This document shows positions 47,701 through 56,324 of a stretch of DNA of 64,000 nt, one piece after another. The first letter of the stretch is position 1; every line of letters starts with the position of its first letter. The notes under the pieces are model-generated. The model saw only the letters and a program-made list of their open reading frames with translations, had not been told where the DNA came from and searched no databases. Made by a program: the position numbers and the translations under genes. The stretch is from Glutamicibacter protophormiae (GTDB taxonomy: Bacteria > Actinomycetota > Actinomycetes > Actinomycetales > Micrococcaceae). The DNA is taken from NCBI RefSeq assembly GCF_014647495.1, contig NZ_BMPH01000004.1, forward strand, positions 217,090 through 281,089. The letters run 5' to 3'.

Positions 47701-48218
47701 GCTTCATCTCGCAGCCGCTGGCCGTGGTGGTCATCGGCGGCCTGGTCTCCTCCACCCTGCTGACCCTGGTGCTGGTTCCGGTGCTCTACCACCTGGTCGA
47801 GTCCCGCAAGGAGCGCACCGCGGACCGCCGCGCCGCCCGCCGCCACGCGCAGAACCAGGCCACCTCGGCCGAGGACCTGGCCGTGGCCATGGACGGCGCC
47901 ACCGCGCGGATCACCGCGGTGGCCGGGGACGGCGAGTCCGGCCAGCTAAGCGTGGCTGCCAAGAGCGCCAAGCCCGGCAAGCAGGCCAAGGCCCCGAAGC
48001 AGCCGAAGAAGCAGTCGGGCGCGGAAACCGTTCCCGCACCGAAGCCCGCCTCCGAAGCGGCCCGCGACAGCGGCCGGATCGTGAACCCGGCGACCGGCCA
48101 GCTGCCGATCTCCCGCAAGGAACGCAAGGAGTTCGAGCAGATGCTGCGCGCATCCACGCAGGACCAGCCGGATTCCGGAGATCCCGGCGCTTCCGGGGAA
48201 CCGAGCACGGGCCGCTAG
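44769..48218 (+). CDS. RND-family efflux transporter permease
   Basis: The 1149-aa inner membrane protein has the RND layout: one N-terminal helix, a large periplasmic-type loop (about 35-330), six helices, a second loop (about 540-860) and five or six helices. The proton-relay acids are present in GRVVDDSIVVIEN near residue 396. It resembles the SwrC/AcrB-type exporters of Gram-positive bacteria, which lack an outer-membrane channel, and no adaptor gene is adjacent. The C-terminal 130 aa are polar, rich in Ala, Lys and Pro, likely cytoplasmic and disordered. Substrate unknown. Its codon use is highly biased, suggesting good expression. Confidence 0.88.
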   Translation: MQRLAILSLKNRALIALVTVFAAVFGVISMSSLKQELIPSLEFPQISVMATQMGASPEVIDEQVAGPLETALQAVEGLESSTATSQTGFTRISLMLEYGTDMDRARSQVDRAIANAKSSLPDDVEPTAFAGSIADFPIMQMAISSDKSLEALNDDVERIMLPKLQKIDGVREASVSGGSSQHIAVIPDDAKLRAEGLTVADLKDGIENAGSPMPIGTMDVDGLTLPVIAGSAPDTLAAIKEIPLPADNGPVLLQDVAKVSVQADAATSITRTNGAETLSVAITKTPDGDTVALSHQITGMLDELQAELGSNAKITTIFDQAPFIESSIESLTTEGALGLGFAVLVILVFLFSIRSTLVTAISIPLSLMVTFIGMNAGGYTLNMLTLGALTISIGRVVDDSIVVIENIKRHLAHGESKSQAILLAVKEVAGAITAATLTTVAVFLPIALVGGLAGELFRPFAMTMTIALLASLIVSLTIVPVLAYWFLPHRPGSAATHTVHLAEDKSWMQRAYAPVLRGTQKHPVITLLASVLILAGTVAMTPLLQTNLLGNTGENSISITQKMAPGTSLDATRKQAEKVEAVLRETEGITDVQMTVGSASGFAAMFSSGSDTANFTAITDSDADQLALTDTVRAELDQLALPKDSTLSFSGSSGGMMSSDVTVEVKAPNEDILREATAAVRSAMEGTEHVTQLSDNLSAMREQVSIDIDATKAAAAGLTETELSGIVASQVSPVPAGTLRLEFTDMQVLIGEGLDLTSLKELQELPIPTATGVKQLQDLATVERADVVRQVTTSNGQRIATVSLAPQENMLGSVSKQVTERLAGVELPEGATAEIGGAATEQAESFNQLYLALLAAVAIVYVIMVATFKSLVQPLILLVSIPFAATGAIGLLLATGIPLGLPSLIGMLMLVGIVVTNAIVLIDLINQYRHATPEREAMNLQDAITHGARQRLRPILMTALATIFALVPMGLGITGQSGFISQPLAVVVIGGLVSSTLLTLVLVPVLYHLVESRKERTADRRAARRHAQNQATSAEDLAVAMDGATARITAVAGDGESGQLSVAAKSAKPGKQAKAPKQPKKQSGAETVPAPKPASEAARDSGRIVNPATGQLPISRKERKEFEQMLRASTQDQPDSGDPGASGEPSTGR

Positions 48219-48239
48219 ACAGCAGCTACGGCACGCAGA

Positions 48240-48279
48240 AGCCGGGGCGGGTGCATCGTTTGATGCTCCCGCCCCGGCT
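48240..48279. terminator. Bidirectional terminator
   Basis: A 12-bp stem plus a 5-bp inner stem with one T-T mismatch (48240-48257 with 48262-48279) lies between the RND gene and the facing membrane-protein gene. Confidence 0.8.
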
Positions 48280-48301
48280 TTGCTGTGCTGCAGCCTTGAG
48301 C

Positions 48302-49063
48302 CTAGCTGACCTGGCTCCCCGCCTTGTCGACCCGGCGGTGGAAGCGCATGCCCGCCAGCCCGCCGAGCACGGCACCCAGCAAGGCCACCGCAGCGACGAC
48401 CACCAGGGCGATGATTCCCGCCGCACTCAGCGTGCCCTCATTCACCGGAATCCTCGGGAAGCTGTTGACCTGCGCCAGCACGTTGTACTGGCTGCCGCCG
48501 ATCCAGCCCAGCAGGGCGACAACAGCGGAAATGACCAGCGCCCACAGCCAGACCGCCACACCCTGCCGGGCTCCGTGGAAGCGGGCCATCCGTCCCGCCA
48601 CGTAGCCTCCGCAGTAGTAGGAGACCAGGACGATGGCGGCCAGCACGATGACCCCGAGCATGCCCACGGTCTGCGGATCCTGGTTTAGGCTCTGGGCCAC
48701 CTCGTCCGGGTTGGTTCCGGTGCTGACCCCGACCGCCGCCCCGGCTGCTGCCACCAGGGCGGTGAGCACCACACCCATGCCGGTGGCGCTCAGCCAGCCG
48801 AAGAAGGCTGAACCGATCTTCATCCCGCCGTACAGGTGCCTTTCCCGTTCCACCGCGGCATTCCAGCCACGCGGTGACTCCTGCGTTCCGGTCCGGTCCG
48901 AGTGTGGCACAGTCTCCGGCTCGTACCGTTCGCTGCCCGCGAGATTCCGCCCTTCGGCCGCGTCCCGGTCCCGGGGTTGGCTCTCATCGTGATCTGCCGG
49001 CATGCGGTGCGCGGGCTCCGACGCGCCTTCGCCGCGCGGATCGTTTCCTGCACTGGTGCTCAT
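48302..49063 (-). CDS. Hypothetical membrane protein beside a DUF2382 gene
   Basis: The 253-aa product has a hydrophilic, charged N-terminal 80 aa and then four hydrophobic segments (about 90-112, 136-156, 170-188, 212-236) with Gly/Ala-rich turns. AGGAGG stands 4 nt before the ATG. I do not recognise a named family. It follows the PRC-barrel/DUF2382 gene by 54 nt on the same strand, so the two probably form an operon and share a stress-related role. Confidence 0.7.
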   Translation of the reverse strand: MSTSAGNDPRGEGASEPAHRMPADHDESQPRDRDAAEGRNLAGSERYEPETVPHSDRTGTQESPRGWNAAVERERHLYGGMKIGSAFFGWLSATGMGVVLTALVAAAGAAVGVSTGTNPDEVAQSLNQDPQTVGMLGVIVLAAIVLVSYYCGGYVAGRMARFHGARQGVAVWLWALVISAVVALLGWIGGSQYNVLAQVNSFPRIPVNEGTLSAAGIIALVVVAAVALLGAVLGGLAGMRFHRRVDKAGSQVS

Positions 49064-49117
49064 GATTCCTCCTAGCTGACTTGGCCTGTGCCGTCGCCCT
49101 GCGGCAGGCGGCCCGGG

Positions 49118-50029
49118 CTAGATCCCGTCATCCCGGGACCGGTCGCGGTTGACCGGATCCACGCGTCCGGAATCCCCCTCGGTTTCCACTTCTTCCTTGC
49201 GCAACCGCTCGGTCACCTGCTCATCCTCGGTGACCGTCTCGGTGCCCAACCTGACCTTCTCCACCGGAACAGCTTCCTTCTCCACGACCGGGCGTTCGGC
49301 ATGCAGGGTGACTTCTTCTTCCTGCTCGCCAAGCTCCGGCTCGCCGGCCGCGTCACCGGCCAGCGGCTCACGTTCCACCCGGACCTCCTCGTGGCTCACC
49401 GGAACCGTGGTCGTGACGTCCTCGGTGACCACGTATTTGCGCAGCCTGACGCGTCCGGTCTCCACCGACTCGGTTCCGACACGCAGCTGTTCCTCGGAGC
49501 GGGTCATGGACTGGTCTGCGCCTTGGCCGTCCAATGGCTTGTCCTGTCCGCGAACCGGGTCCAGCTCGTCCTCGACGCCCGCGTTATCGCCCGGCGCCAG
49601 GGTGCCGAGCCCGCCGTCCAATGGACCGGCGGCGGTGCGGTCGACGCCGGACTCTCGATCCATTCCCGTGCCGCGGTCTGCTTCGATTCCCTCCGGTGCC
49701 GTGGCATCGTAGGCGCGGTTGTAATAGCGGTAGAGTTCCTGTTCATCGGCCGGGCTCAAATGCCCGTCCTCATCGTCGATGCGCGGCGCGCCCTTGACCG
49801 TCTGCTTGTCGAACGGCACGATCACGGTGTCGCCGTCCATCCTGGCCTCATCCAGCGGGACGAAGCTCTCGGAAAGCCCGAATAGCCCCGTGCGCACGGT
49901 AACCCACTGTGGTTCTCCGGTCTGGTCGTCCAGGAAGACCTGGCCGAACTTGCCGATCTTCTCCCCGTCGGCTCCTACGACCGTTCCGTCGTGGTGCAGC
50001 AATGCGTCGATCTGGTGCTTGTCAATCAT
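49118..50029 (-). CDS. PRC-barrel and DUF2382 domain protein
   Basis: The 303-aa soluble, acidic protein has an N-terminal PRC-barrel (about 1-110: GADGEKIGKFGQVFLDDQTGEPQWV) and a C-terminal DUF2382/YsnF domain (about 190-290) built of VxxEDVTTTVPVSHEEVRVEREPL-like strands repeated twice. GGAGG lies 9 nt before ATG 50029. Proteins of this type are linked to general stress responses in actinobacteria; the molecular role is unknown. It heads a two-gene operon. Confidence 0.85.
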   Translation of the reverse strand: MIDKHQIDALLHHDGTVVGADGEKIGKFGQVFLDDQTGEPQWVTVRTGLFGLSESFVPLDEARMDGDTVIVPFDKQTVKGAPRIDDEDGHLSPADEQELYRYYNRAYDATAPEGIEADRGTGMDRESGVDRTAAGPLDGGLGTLAPGDNAGVEDELDPVRGQDKPLDGQGADQSMTRSEEQLRVGTESVETGRVRLRKYVVTEDVTTTVPVSHEEVRVEREPLAGDAAGEPELGEQEEEVTLHAERPVVEKEAVPVEKVRLGTETVTEDEQVTERLRKEEVETEGDSGRVDPVNRDRSRDDGI

Positions 50030-50396
50030 GGTTTCGTTCCTCCCGTTGCGGTATTCGGTAGTTCGATATTCCGGACAGCGTTGGCTTCCCGGATGATCCT
50101 GCGCCTTGCCGGGCGTGACGTCGTACCATCGATCCATCCGGTGCCACGGATTGCGCAGCACGCCGGAGCGTGGATAACTCGCACTTGGGACATCATTGAT
50201 GCCCTGCGCGGCCGTGTTCCCTTCAGCAGGAATCGCCGGCAGGCACGACTATTGCACCCTGCGTTCTGGCCGAAGCCGCTCTCTTGCATCCGCATGGACG
50301 ATGCCTTGGCAACGACTGTGAACTTATGAATCTTCTGCCATCGCCGCCGGTTTGGTGCCATATTGGCCGTTTGTTCTCGGCCGTTGGCTTCAGGCA
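50030..50396. other. Intergenic, no gene recognised
   Basis: About 370 nt between the DUF2382 gene and the ABC permease pseudogene. Short frames on both strands lack coding bias. It should hold the DUF2382 promoter, and marks the edge of the decayed accessory block. Confidence 0.4.
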
Positions 50397-51149
50397 TCGC
50401 GGCGGAAGAATCGTGCCGTCTCGGTGCCCAGCAGCACTGCCGCCGAGGCGATGATGAGCAAGAGGGCGGTGCTTGGGCCGTTATGCCCGGTCGCACCGGT
50501 AGCCATGAAGGTGGCGGCGTTGCCGAAAGGTGGCGGATCAGCTCCTGTTCCCGATTGAGGCGCAACAGCTGCAGGGTCTACGGCAGCCCGACCTCCAGCA
50601 TCAGCATCACGACGATCGCACTGGCGGAGTTTCGGATCAGTGGCTCCGGCCCGCTGGCCATCAGGCCCAACAGAACCAGATATCCCCGTCACCCAGCGTC
50701 GAGGTGACCCGATCGCCAACGGTGAAAACGCCGAGGCGTTGAACGCTCAACGCCGCCGGGGCGGTGCCCAGCGCGATCGCCAGCATCCCGCCGAGGAATC
50801 CGGGCGCCACCACCACGAGCGGCTTGGCGGCCAGAAGGACACCATGCCGCGGCATCGCCTGCGGCATGGAGCCGATCTGCTTCGACGAGTATTCGCCGGT
50901 CAGGTGCAGCACCACGCCAGCGGCGAACAGTAGTTGGCCGAACTTCAAGGTCGCGAACAGCAACAGCAGGGCGGGCATTGCGCTGTCGTAGCCGTTCTCA
51001 CGGCTAACCTTGCCCCTCGCGCCCAGCAGCTAGCCCAGCGCCATGGTGGCAAGAATTTCGGCGACGAACAACCCGGTCAGCGAGCGCAGAGACAGGAACT
51101 TTGAGGTTTTGGCCTGGGTCGCCCGCCCTAGCTACGCCAGGGTATTCAT
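50397..51149 (-). pseudogene. ABC-2 type permease, degraded
   Basis: Reading the - strand from ATG 51149 gives permease-like sequence: MNTLA-stop-LGRATQAKTSKF, SLTGLFVAEILATMALG-stop-LLGARG, then GVVLHLTGEYSSKQIGS and hydrophobic helices, ending in another frame with ATARFF-like residues TETARFFRRDA. Two in-frame TAG codons and at least one frameshift break it. It directly follows the ATPase remnant, the normal order of an ABC-2 exporter. Not functional as it stands. Confidence 0.7.
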
Positions 51150-51274
51150 TGGGATCGCATCGTTTCTTCTGGTTGGACGGCGTATGCGACCGCGTTGCTG
51201 GTCAGTTAGGTGTAGATCGATTCAAGCGAGGTGCCGGCAGAGCTCCGCTCGTGCAGTTCGATACCGTTGCGGAA

Positions 51275-51600
51275 GGCTTGAGCTAAGCATCGTCAGGGTA
51301 GCCCCGACGACCTACAACCAGTCGCCGGATCCGGTCATAGCCTTGTAGCCGCGGCCGCGTGCCAGCTCGGCGAGCCGTGAGCCTACGGGAACTTTACGAA
51401 GATCTGCGCGCGGCTGTGGGCATCGAGCAGCTGCACCGTAAGTGCCTGGGTAATCAACTTGCCGCGCCCGATCAGGATCAGCTAGTCGGCGACCTGCTAC
51501 ACCTCGCTCATTAGGTGGTCGGAGAAGAACACCGTGCTGTTTGGGCCGGCTCGCCCGCGCATCAGGTCGCGGATCCAGCGGATACCTTCCACGTACAGGC
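51275..51600 (-). pseudogene. ABC transporter ATP-binding protein, 3' part, degraded
   Basis: The - strand reads EGIRWIRDLMRG, TVFFSDHLMSEV-stop-QVAD-stop-LILIGRGKLI, matching the region around the switch His of an ABC ATPase and its C-terminal part. Three or more in-frame stops, mostly TAG, are present. Walker A, the signature motif and Walker B are missing: the gene is cut at about 51600. It forms a broken exporter with the permease remnant. Confidence 0.7.
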
Positions 51601-51960
51601 TTCTAATGAGACTGGCAAACCCCCGACGGCGGCTGCGAATTTGACAGTGAAAGATCTAACACAGATCCATCAAGGCTGCCAGAATCATAGGTAGGATCCG
51701 GTTCGGCTACTCTCATACATGACGGAACTGCGGACGTGTTCAAGATGCAGACATTGCCTAGCTCTAAGAGTCTTTCCAATATCCGACTAATAACCGCTAG
51801 GTCCCAATCCGACAATTGGCGGCCATTCCTCCTTCCAGAATCCCATCCGAGATTTGGCTAGGTAGCCATTGAACGGTGCAGTGCTGTCCCTAGAATTAGT
51901 AGCATTCTTCCATCCTCCTACCGCTGCCCACAGCACCGCGATAGCTGCGGGATGAAGTTG
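51601..51960. other. Intergenic, no gene recognised
   Basis: AT-richer DNA between the truncated ABC ATPase and the 3' end of the IS3-family element. The sharp loss of homology at 51600 suggests an old deletion or insertion. No coding frame was found. Confidence 0.4.
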
Positions 51961-51994
51961 TGGGCCCCCGAAATTAGTGGAAACGTGGCCTGCC

Positions 51995-52239
51995 TCATGC
52001 AGTTAGCGTAAACTCAGCCCCACACTCTTCAACCAGCTCATGCTGGCCGTGCAGCAGTTGCTCAAATTCCACCGGAGGAACCATCCTCAGGCTTGAATGC
52101 AGCCGGTGGCGGTTATAGAAATCCCCGATCCACCAGGCGACTTTCCGCTTCGCTTCCATCCGGCTCGGCCACCGGTAGCGGTCATAGAATTCGCTCTTCA
52201 ACGTCGACCAGAATGACTCGCTCATTGCGTTGTCCCAGC
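51995..52239 (-). pseudogene. IS3-family transposase orfB, 3' fragment
   Basis: This reads DNAMSESFWSTLKSEFYD, then WWIGDFYNRHRLHSSL, the end of an IS3-family integrase core with the third catalytic acid region (SESFWSTLKSE). The upstream half is found 3.4 kb away at 55651-56324, beyond the inserted transposon. Joined, they restore the usual order GSMGRVGAS ... DNAMSESFW. Confidence 0.85.
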
Positions 52240-52240
52240 A

Positions 52241-52252
52241 TTAACCGGCTAA
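52241..52252 (+). repeat. Left terminal inverted repeat of the Tn554-like element
   Basis: TTAACCGGCTAA, the exact reverse complement of 55639-55650. An 11/12 copy (52272-52283) lies 31 nt inside, in direct orientation, and may be a second recombinase site. Confidence 0.75.
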
Positions 52253-52271
52253 TATTTGCTTAGTTTGAGCC

Positions 52272-52283
52272 ATAACCGGCTAA
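52272..52283 (+). repeat. Internal copy of the terminal repeat
   Basis: ATAACCGGCTAA differs at one base from the terminal repeat and lies in the same orientation just inside the left end. No matching internal copy was seen at the right end. Confidence 0.6.
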
Positions 52284-52293
52284 TCTTCCTGCT

Positions 52294-52602
52294 TCAACGC
52301 GGGGTGGTGTGCGGCCGGCCTTCAAGGCGCCGGAGGCGTTCTTCCTGAGTGCGGACCCGTGCAGCTAACGCCTCGAGCTGGACCCGGAGCCGATGGACCT
52401 CGGAAACAAGGTTCGTTTCCGCATGCAGGCGGGTTTCGGCAATGCGCTGGTTGATGAGTTCACGAGCCTGGGCATTGCGGTAGAGACTCGACCGGGGAAT
52501 ACCCGCCAAGGCGGCAACGGCGACGATACTGATCCGGGCACCCTGTCCAGCAAGCTCCCGCAGGGCCATCTCAATCCGGTCATCCAGCAACTCGGGGCTC
52601 AT
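52294..52602 (-). CDS. tnpC: TnpC-like small transposition protein (DUF6262 type)
   Basis: The 102-aa protein has an N-terminal helix-turn-helix-like part (ISIVAVAALAGIPRSSLYRN) and a C-terminal predicted coiled coil (HRLRVQLEALAARVRTQEERLRRL). It overlaps the end of tnpB as ATGA and matches the place and size of TnpC in Tn554, which helps orientation and efficiency of transposition. The frame is intact. Confidence 0.75.
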   Translation of the reverse strand: MSPELLDDRIEMALRELAGQGARISIVAVAALAGIPRSSLYRNAQARELINQRIAETRLHAETNLVSEVHRLRVQLEALAARVRTQEERLRRLEGRPHTTPR

Positions 52603-54517
52603 GCCGTGCCTGCCTCACCGATCAGCAGATCCAACTGGGCCACCAACGCTTCGTGTCTGCGCGCTTCGCTGTCCCAGCCACGGCCCCGGGCATCCTGAGC
52701 CAGCAAGGCGGCATCCTTGCGCTGGGCTTGGAGCACTGGGAGGTTGCTGTTCTCGGTACGGAAGCTGGGGCAGTGCTCGCAAATATTCGCATATGGGCAA
52801 GCTTCCTGAGCCGGGGCCCGCAGGCAGTAGCCACCCGCCAGCCGTGATTTGATAGTCGGTGTCGCACGCCAGTCACCACTAGTGACGCTGGCGATCGGCA
52901 GCAGCGTCCTTCCCGTTCCGGTGGTGGTGCCGATGCGGGTCTTGGCCAAATCCAGCGCACGCTCATATTCGGTGCGGACGGTCGAATCGAACAGCGAGGC
53001 ATAACGCAGGCTCATCTCTGCTGAGACATGCCCCAGCAGGCTCATCAAGGCCTGCAACGTGACGCCGGCGTTGATCAGAGCCGTGGCATAGGTATGGCGT
53101 AGTTGGTGAGTGGTCACGTGACCGAGCCCGGCGCTGGCTGCGGCACGGTCCAGTTCCGCCCTCAGCCCGTTGACCTGCAACCGTTGCCCATAATGAGTGA
53201 AAAGGAACTGCACGGGTTTCCCGGTCACCGGGTGGGTGAGGGCCTGCCCTGGGGACCGGGTGGCGATGATCCGGTCCAGCAACGCCAAGCTGTCTTCGTC
53301 TAGAGGCACCATGCGTTCGGTCTTCATCTTGCCCAAGGGGACTTTCAGCCAGGCCCCATTGCCAGCTAACTGGTGGACGCAGTCCATTTCCAGGTCCAAC
53401 AGCTCACCAATCCGCAGGCCGCACGCTCGTTGCAGCAACAAGGCGTCGGCTGCCAAACGGTTGGGCGATTCCAGCAAGGCGCGGGCCAGCATTCGGTCGC
53501 TGTCCGGCGGCAGGTAGCGCGGCAACGGCCTGGGCAAGCGCGGGACGTCGGAGCGGAACAGCAGCTGCCTGGACGGGGCGTCGGGCCATCCCCATTCGGT
53601 GATTTCCCGCAAGAAGTTCGAGACGGCATGGATCCTACGGGCCTGCTCCGCAGGCGAGAGGATGCCCCCGGACTTGGTGTTCGGCGCCCGGCTCAACGCG
53701 ATCAGGTACGGCTCGATATGCTGGCACCGCTCCAAACCCTCAGGTCCAGAAAGTTCCGGGTCCAACGTGGTGACATAGGCACCGAAATGCGCCAGTCGAG
53801 TCGCCAGCGAAGATACCGTGTGGGGCACGCAGGTCACGGTTTTGCGGTCCAGATACCGCACCAACGCTTCTGCTAGAGGCCCCTGGACCGTGTCCATCCG
53901 CTGGGTGAAGGTAGCGCGAGTGTCTGGTTTCGGTGGCGGTTCGGGCATGAGCTCGGCATGGAACAAGACCCTGCGCACGTCGTTGTTGAGCCTCAGGTAA
54001 GGATGCGCGGAACGGCCTGTGCGGTGCTCCCGCGCCCGGCAGGCGGCCTTCGAACTCCTCCAGGTCACCGGCCTGCACCGCGGCGAGCGGAGCGCCGGTG
54101 TGAAGCAGCATCCGGGCGACAACGCCGGTGGTCATCGCCCGGCTGACCCGCTCGCTGAAGCCCAGAGTGCTGGCCTTGTCCAGGAAGAAGAGCAGGTCAG
54201 CTTCTAATGCTTGGCCCGTGCAGGCGCTGAGAATGTTGGTGAGTTTGGTTTCCAGAAGATACCCGTAGTCCCCATGCAACCTGCCGCTGAGCATCAAGAA
54301 GAAGATAAACCCCGTCGTGTGTTTTTTTGGTTTCTGTGCGCTGTGCCAGTGGTTCGTCCAACCAGTCTTCGGGCTGCGGCCAGCGGGCCATGAAGGTTCT
54401 CGCCCCGGAAAATGCCGGCTTGGAACCGTGCCCGCGCGCGGCCAGATAGTCCCTGTATGCGTCCACGTCGTGGGTGGGGTCTTCAGCTGGTGGATTGCTG
54501 GCGCTTGCGAGCTGCAT
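52599..54517 (-). pseudogene. tnpB: TnpB-like tyrosine recombinase, two frameshifts
   Basis: Joined across two +1 shifts, the gene encodes about 640 aa, the usual length of TnpB. The N-terminal part (from 54517) has AYRDYLAARGHGSKPAF; after a shift near 54324-54330 (a run of seven T on the + strand) FFLMLSGRLHGDYGYLLETK follows; after a second shift near 54047, AREHRTGRSAHPYLRLNN leads into the intact catalytic domain with GLRIGELLDLEMD, THQLRHTYATALI and LGHVSAEMSLRYA. Zn-type cysteines follow at the C-terminus. Either the recombinase is dead or the shifts are sequencing errors. Confidence 0.8.
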
Positions 54518-54521
54518 CGTA

Positions 54522-55565
54522 TTAGACTTTCACGTGGGCGGGCGCCAGATGGATGTATCGGGCGGTGGTGTTGACGTGGGCATGGCCCAACAGCTCGCGC
54601 ATCACGGCTAAGTCGACTCCGGCCTCGGCCAATGAGCTGCCGAAGGTGTGGCGCAGCGCGTGCGGGTGGGCCTCGGCAGCTCCGGAGATTTCCCGGTGGT
54701 AACGGAAAATGGTCCGTAGCCCGGCCGGGGTCAGCGGGTGGCCGCGGGTCTTGCCCTTGGCGACCACGAAGAGATTCCGGCTGGATGATTCGGGCCGCTC
54801 AACCAGCAGGTAGGTTTGGATGGTTGCGGCGACGTCGGTGTCCAGGGGGATGCGGCGTTCCTTGGAGCCCTTGCCGTGCACCAGCAGCCAGCGGGCGCCG
54901 ATATCGATATCTGAGACTTCCAAGCCCAGAACCTCTCCGGCACGTAGCCCGCAATAAAGCATCAGCCCGGCCATGGCCCGGTCCCGCCAGGACTTCAGGT
55001 CTTGGAAGAGCGCCACGACTTCGTCGTGCTCCAGGGCGCGAGGCAGTTTGCGGGGCTCACGTAGCCGCAGGGCAGAGCGGGGCTGGGGTCGGGCCAGATG
55101 TCCGAGCAGCCCGGAGCGGTGCTCCGGTCCGTGCCAGCGGGCTTCGGCGCCTCGGGGAACCGGGTTTTTCACGGTGGGATCGCGCATCACCATGAACGTG
55201 AAAAGACCCGAGACGGCAGCCAGACGCCGGTTCACGGTGGCCGGGGCATAGCCGTCGGCTCGCTGGCCTTGCAAAGTCACAACATTAGGGCCAGGGCGGC
55301 CCGGAACCGTGGCATGCCGGCAGGCGGTGAGGTAACGCAGCATCACCTCGGTACTCACCTCGGGGAGGCTGAGGCCTTCGGTGGTGAGCCAGCGGCAGAA
55401 GGCCAGCAGGTCGAAGCCGTAGGCCCGCACCGTTGCTGGCGAGTAGTTCCGGTCAGTCAGATAGCCAAGGTAGTCGTTGACCGTGATGAACGCGGATGAA
55501 CCAGTTCCGGCGATCATCCATGTTTCGCCGGAGGCCTCCAACCGCAGTTCCGGGTCTGTCTCCAT
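54522..55565 (-). CDS. tnpA: TnpA-like tyrosine recombinase
   Basis: The 347-aa phage-integrase-family protein has an N-terminal SAM-like DNA-binding domain (NYSPATVRAYGFDLLAFCRWL) and a catalytic domain with Arg in GLRAGEVLGLE, HALRHTFGSSL (His-x-x-Arg) and LGHAHVNTTARYIHL (nucleophile Tyr). It ends 4 nt before tnpB starts. All catalytic residues are present, so it could be active. It is the first gene of the Tn554-like element. Confidence 0.88.
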   Translation of the reverse strand: METDPELRLEASGETWMIAGTGSSAFITVNDYLGYLTDRNYSPATVRAYGFDLLAFCRWLTTEGLSLPEVSTEVMLRYLTACRHATVPGRPGPNVVTLQGQRADGYAPATVNRRLAAVSGLFTFMVMRDPTVKNPVPRGAEARWHGPEHRSGLLGHLARPQPRSALRLREPRKLPRALEHDEVVALFQDLKSWRDRAMAGLMLYCGLRAGEVLGLEVSDIDIGARWLLVHGKGSKERRIPLDTDVAATIQTYLLVERPESSSRNLFVVAKGKTRGHPLTPAGLRTIFRYHREISGAAEAHPHALRHTFGSSLAEAGVDLAVMRELLGHAHVNTTARYIHLAPAHVKV

Positions 55566-55638
55566 GGGACAAGAGAATCCGCCTCGTTCTGCTGAAAGTC
55601 AAGGATTATCGACGGGTTTCCGGGGGTGAATAATTGAT

Positions 55639-55650
55639 TTAGCCGGTTAA
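55639..55650 (-). repeat. Right terminal inverted repeat of the Tn554-like element
   Basis: TTAGCCGGTTAA on the + strand, the exact reverse complement of 52241-52252, lying at the break in the IS3 transposase frame. Confidence 0.75.
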
Positions 55651-56324
55651 CGGGGATGCCCCGACCCGGCCCATCGAACCGATCAGCCCGTGACGTTCCA
55701 GCGTTTGAGTGAATTTCCTGGACCGGAACTGGCTGCCGCGGTCACTGTGGACCTTGACTCCACGTGGGTAGCCACGGTGCGCAACTGCCATTTCCACGGC
55801 ATTGACGGCCAGATGGGCCTTCATCCGCGAATCCATTGAATAGCCAACGATCCGGTTACTGAACACGTCTTTGATCGCACACAGGTACAGCTTTCCTTCG
55901 CTCGTGTGGTGCGAGGGCGTTATCGGTCAGCCACAGCTGGTTAGGCTGCTCGGCGGTGAAGTTCCGCTGCACCAGGTCATCATGCACCGGTGGACCAGCT
56001 GGTGAGTACTTACGCTGGCGTTTGCTGATCACTGAGCGGATCCCTGCCTTGCGACATAACCGCCAGACCCTGCGCTCGGAAACTTGGTATCCGGCGTCTT
56101 CCAGATCATCGGCCAGCACACGGTACCCGCCCTCTGGATCTTCCTCGTGAAGCTCATGCAGCTTGCCGATCAGCTCCTGCTCTTCGATTTCCCGGGCAGA
56201 GACAGGGTTCTTCAGCCACTTGTAGTACGCCTGGGTGCTGAACCCAAGTACCCGGCACGTCACCGCCACTTCGAATATGTTTCCTGCCTGTTTTGGCGGC
56301 TAGTTCTTGGACGAGCGGGCCCAT
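55651..56324 (-). pseudogene. IS3-family transposase orfB, 5' fragment with frameshifts
   Basis: From ATG 56324 (overlapping the orfA stop as TAATG) it reads MGPLVQELAAKTGR; a one-base excess (AAA for AA) then moves the frame to FEVAVTCRVLGFSTQAYYKW. A further frameshift lies near 55905, after NQLWLTD, where the core resumes as SEGKLYLCAIKDVFSNRIVGYSMD and HSDRGSQFRS (integrase acids), stopping at GSMGRVGAS where the transposon is inserted. Confidence 0.85.

Larger units (their letters stand above)
52241..55650 (-). mobile_element. Tn554-like transposon (tnpA, tnpB, tnpC)
   Basis: Three adjacent genes encode a 347-aa tyrosine recombinase, a roughly 640-aa tyrosine recombinase (now frameshifted) and a 102-aa small helix protein, the same order and sizes as TnpA, TnpB and TnpC of Tn554. 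The element is bounded by a perfect 12-bp inverted repeat, TTAACCGGCTAA (52241-52252) and its complement (55639-55650), and interrupts an IS3 transposase reading frame, which fixes the ends closely. It carries no cargo gene. Confidence 0.8.

Noticed and set aside
45942..47846. Open frame of about 630 codons opposite the RND transporter gene
   Set aside because: Composition is Gly/Gln/His-rich without motifs; the RND gene on the + strand is unmistakable.
51603..51815. Small frame of 70 codons on the - strand
   Set aside because: No ribosome site, no coding bias, lies in a decayed region.
52241..55650. Recombinase-in-trio (RIT) element instead of a Tn554-like one
   Set aside because: The third gene is a 102-aa helix-turn-helix/coiled-coil protein, not a third tyrosine recombinase, which fits TnpA-TnpB-TnpC.
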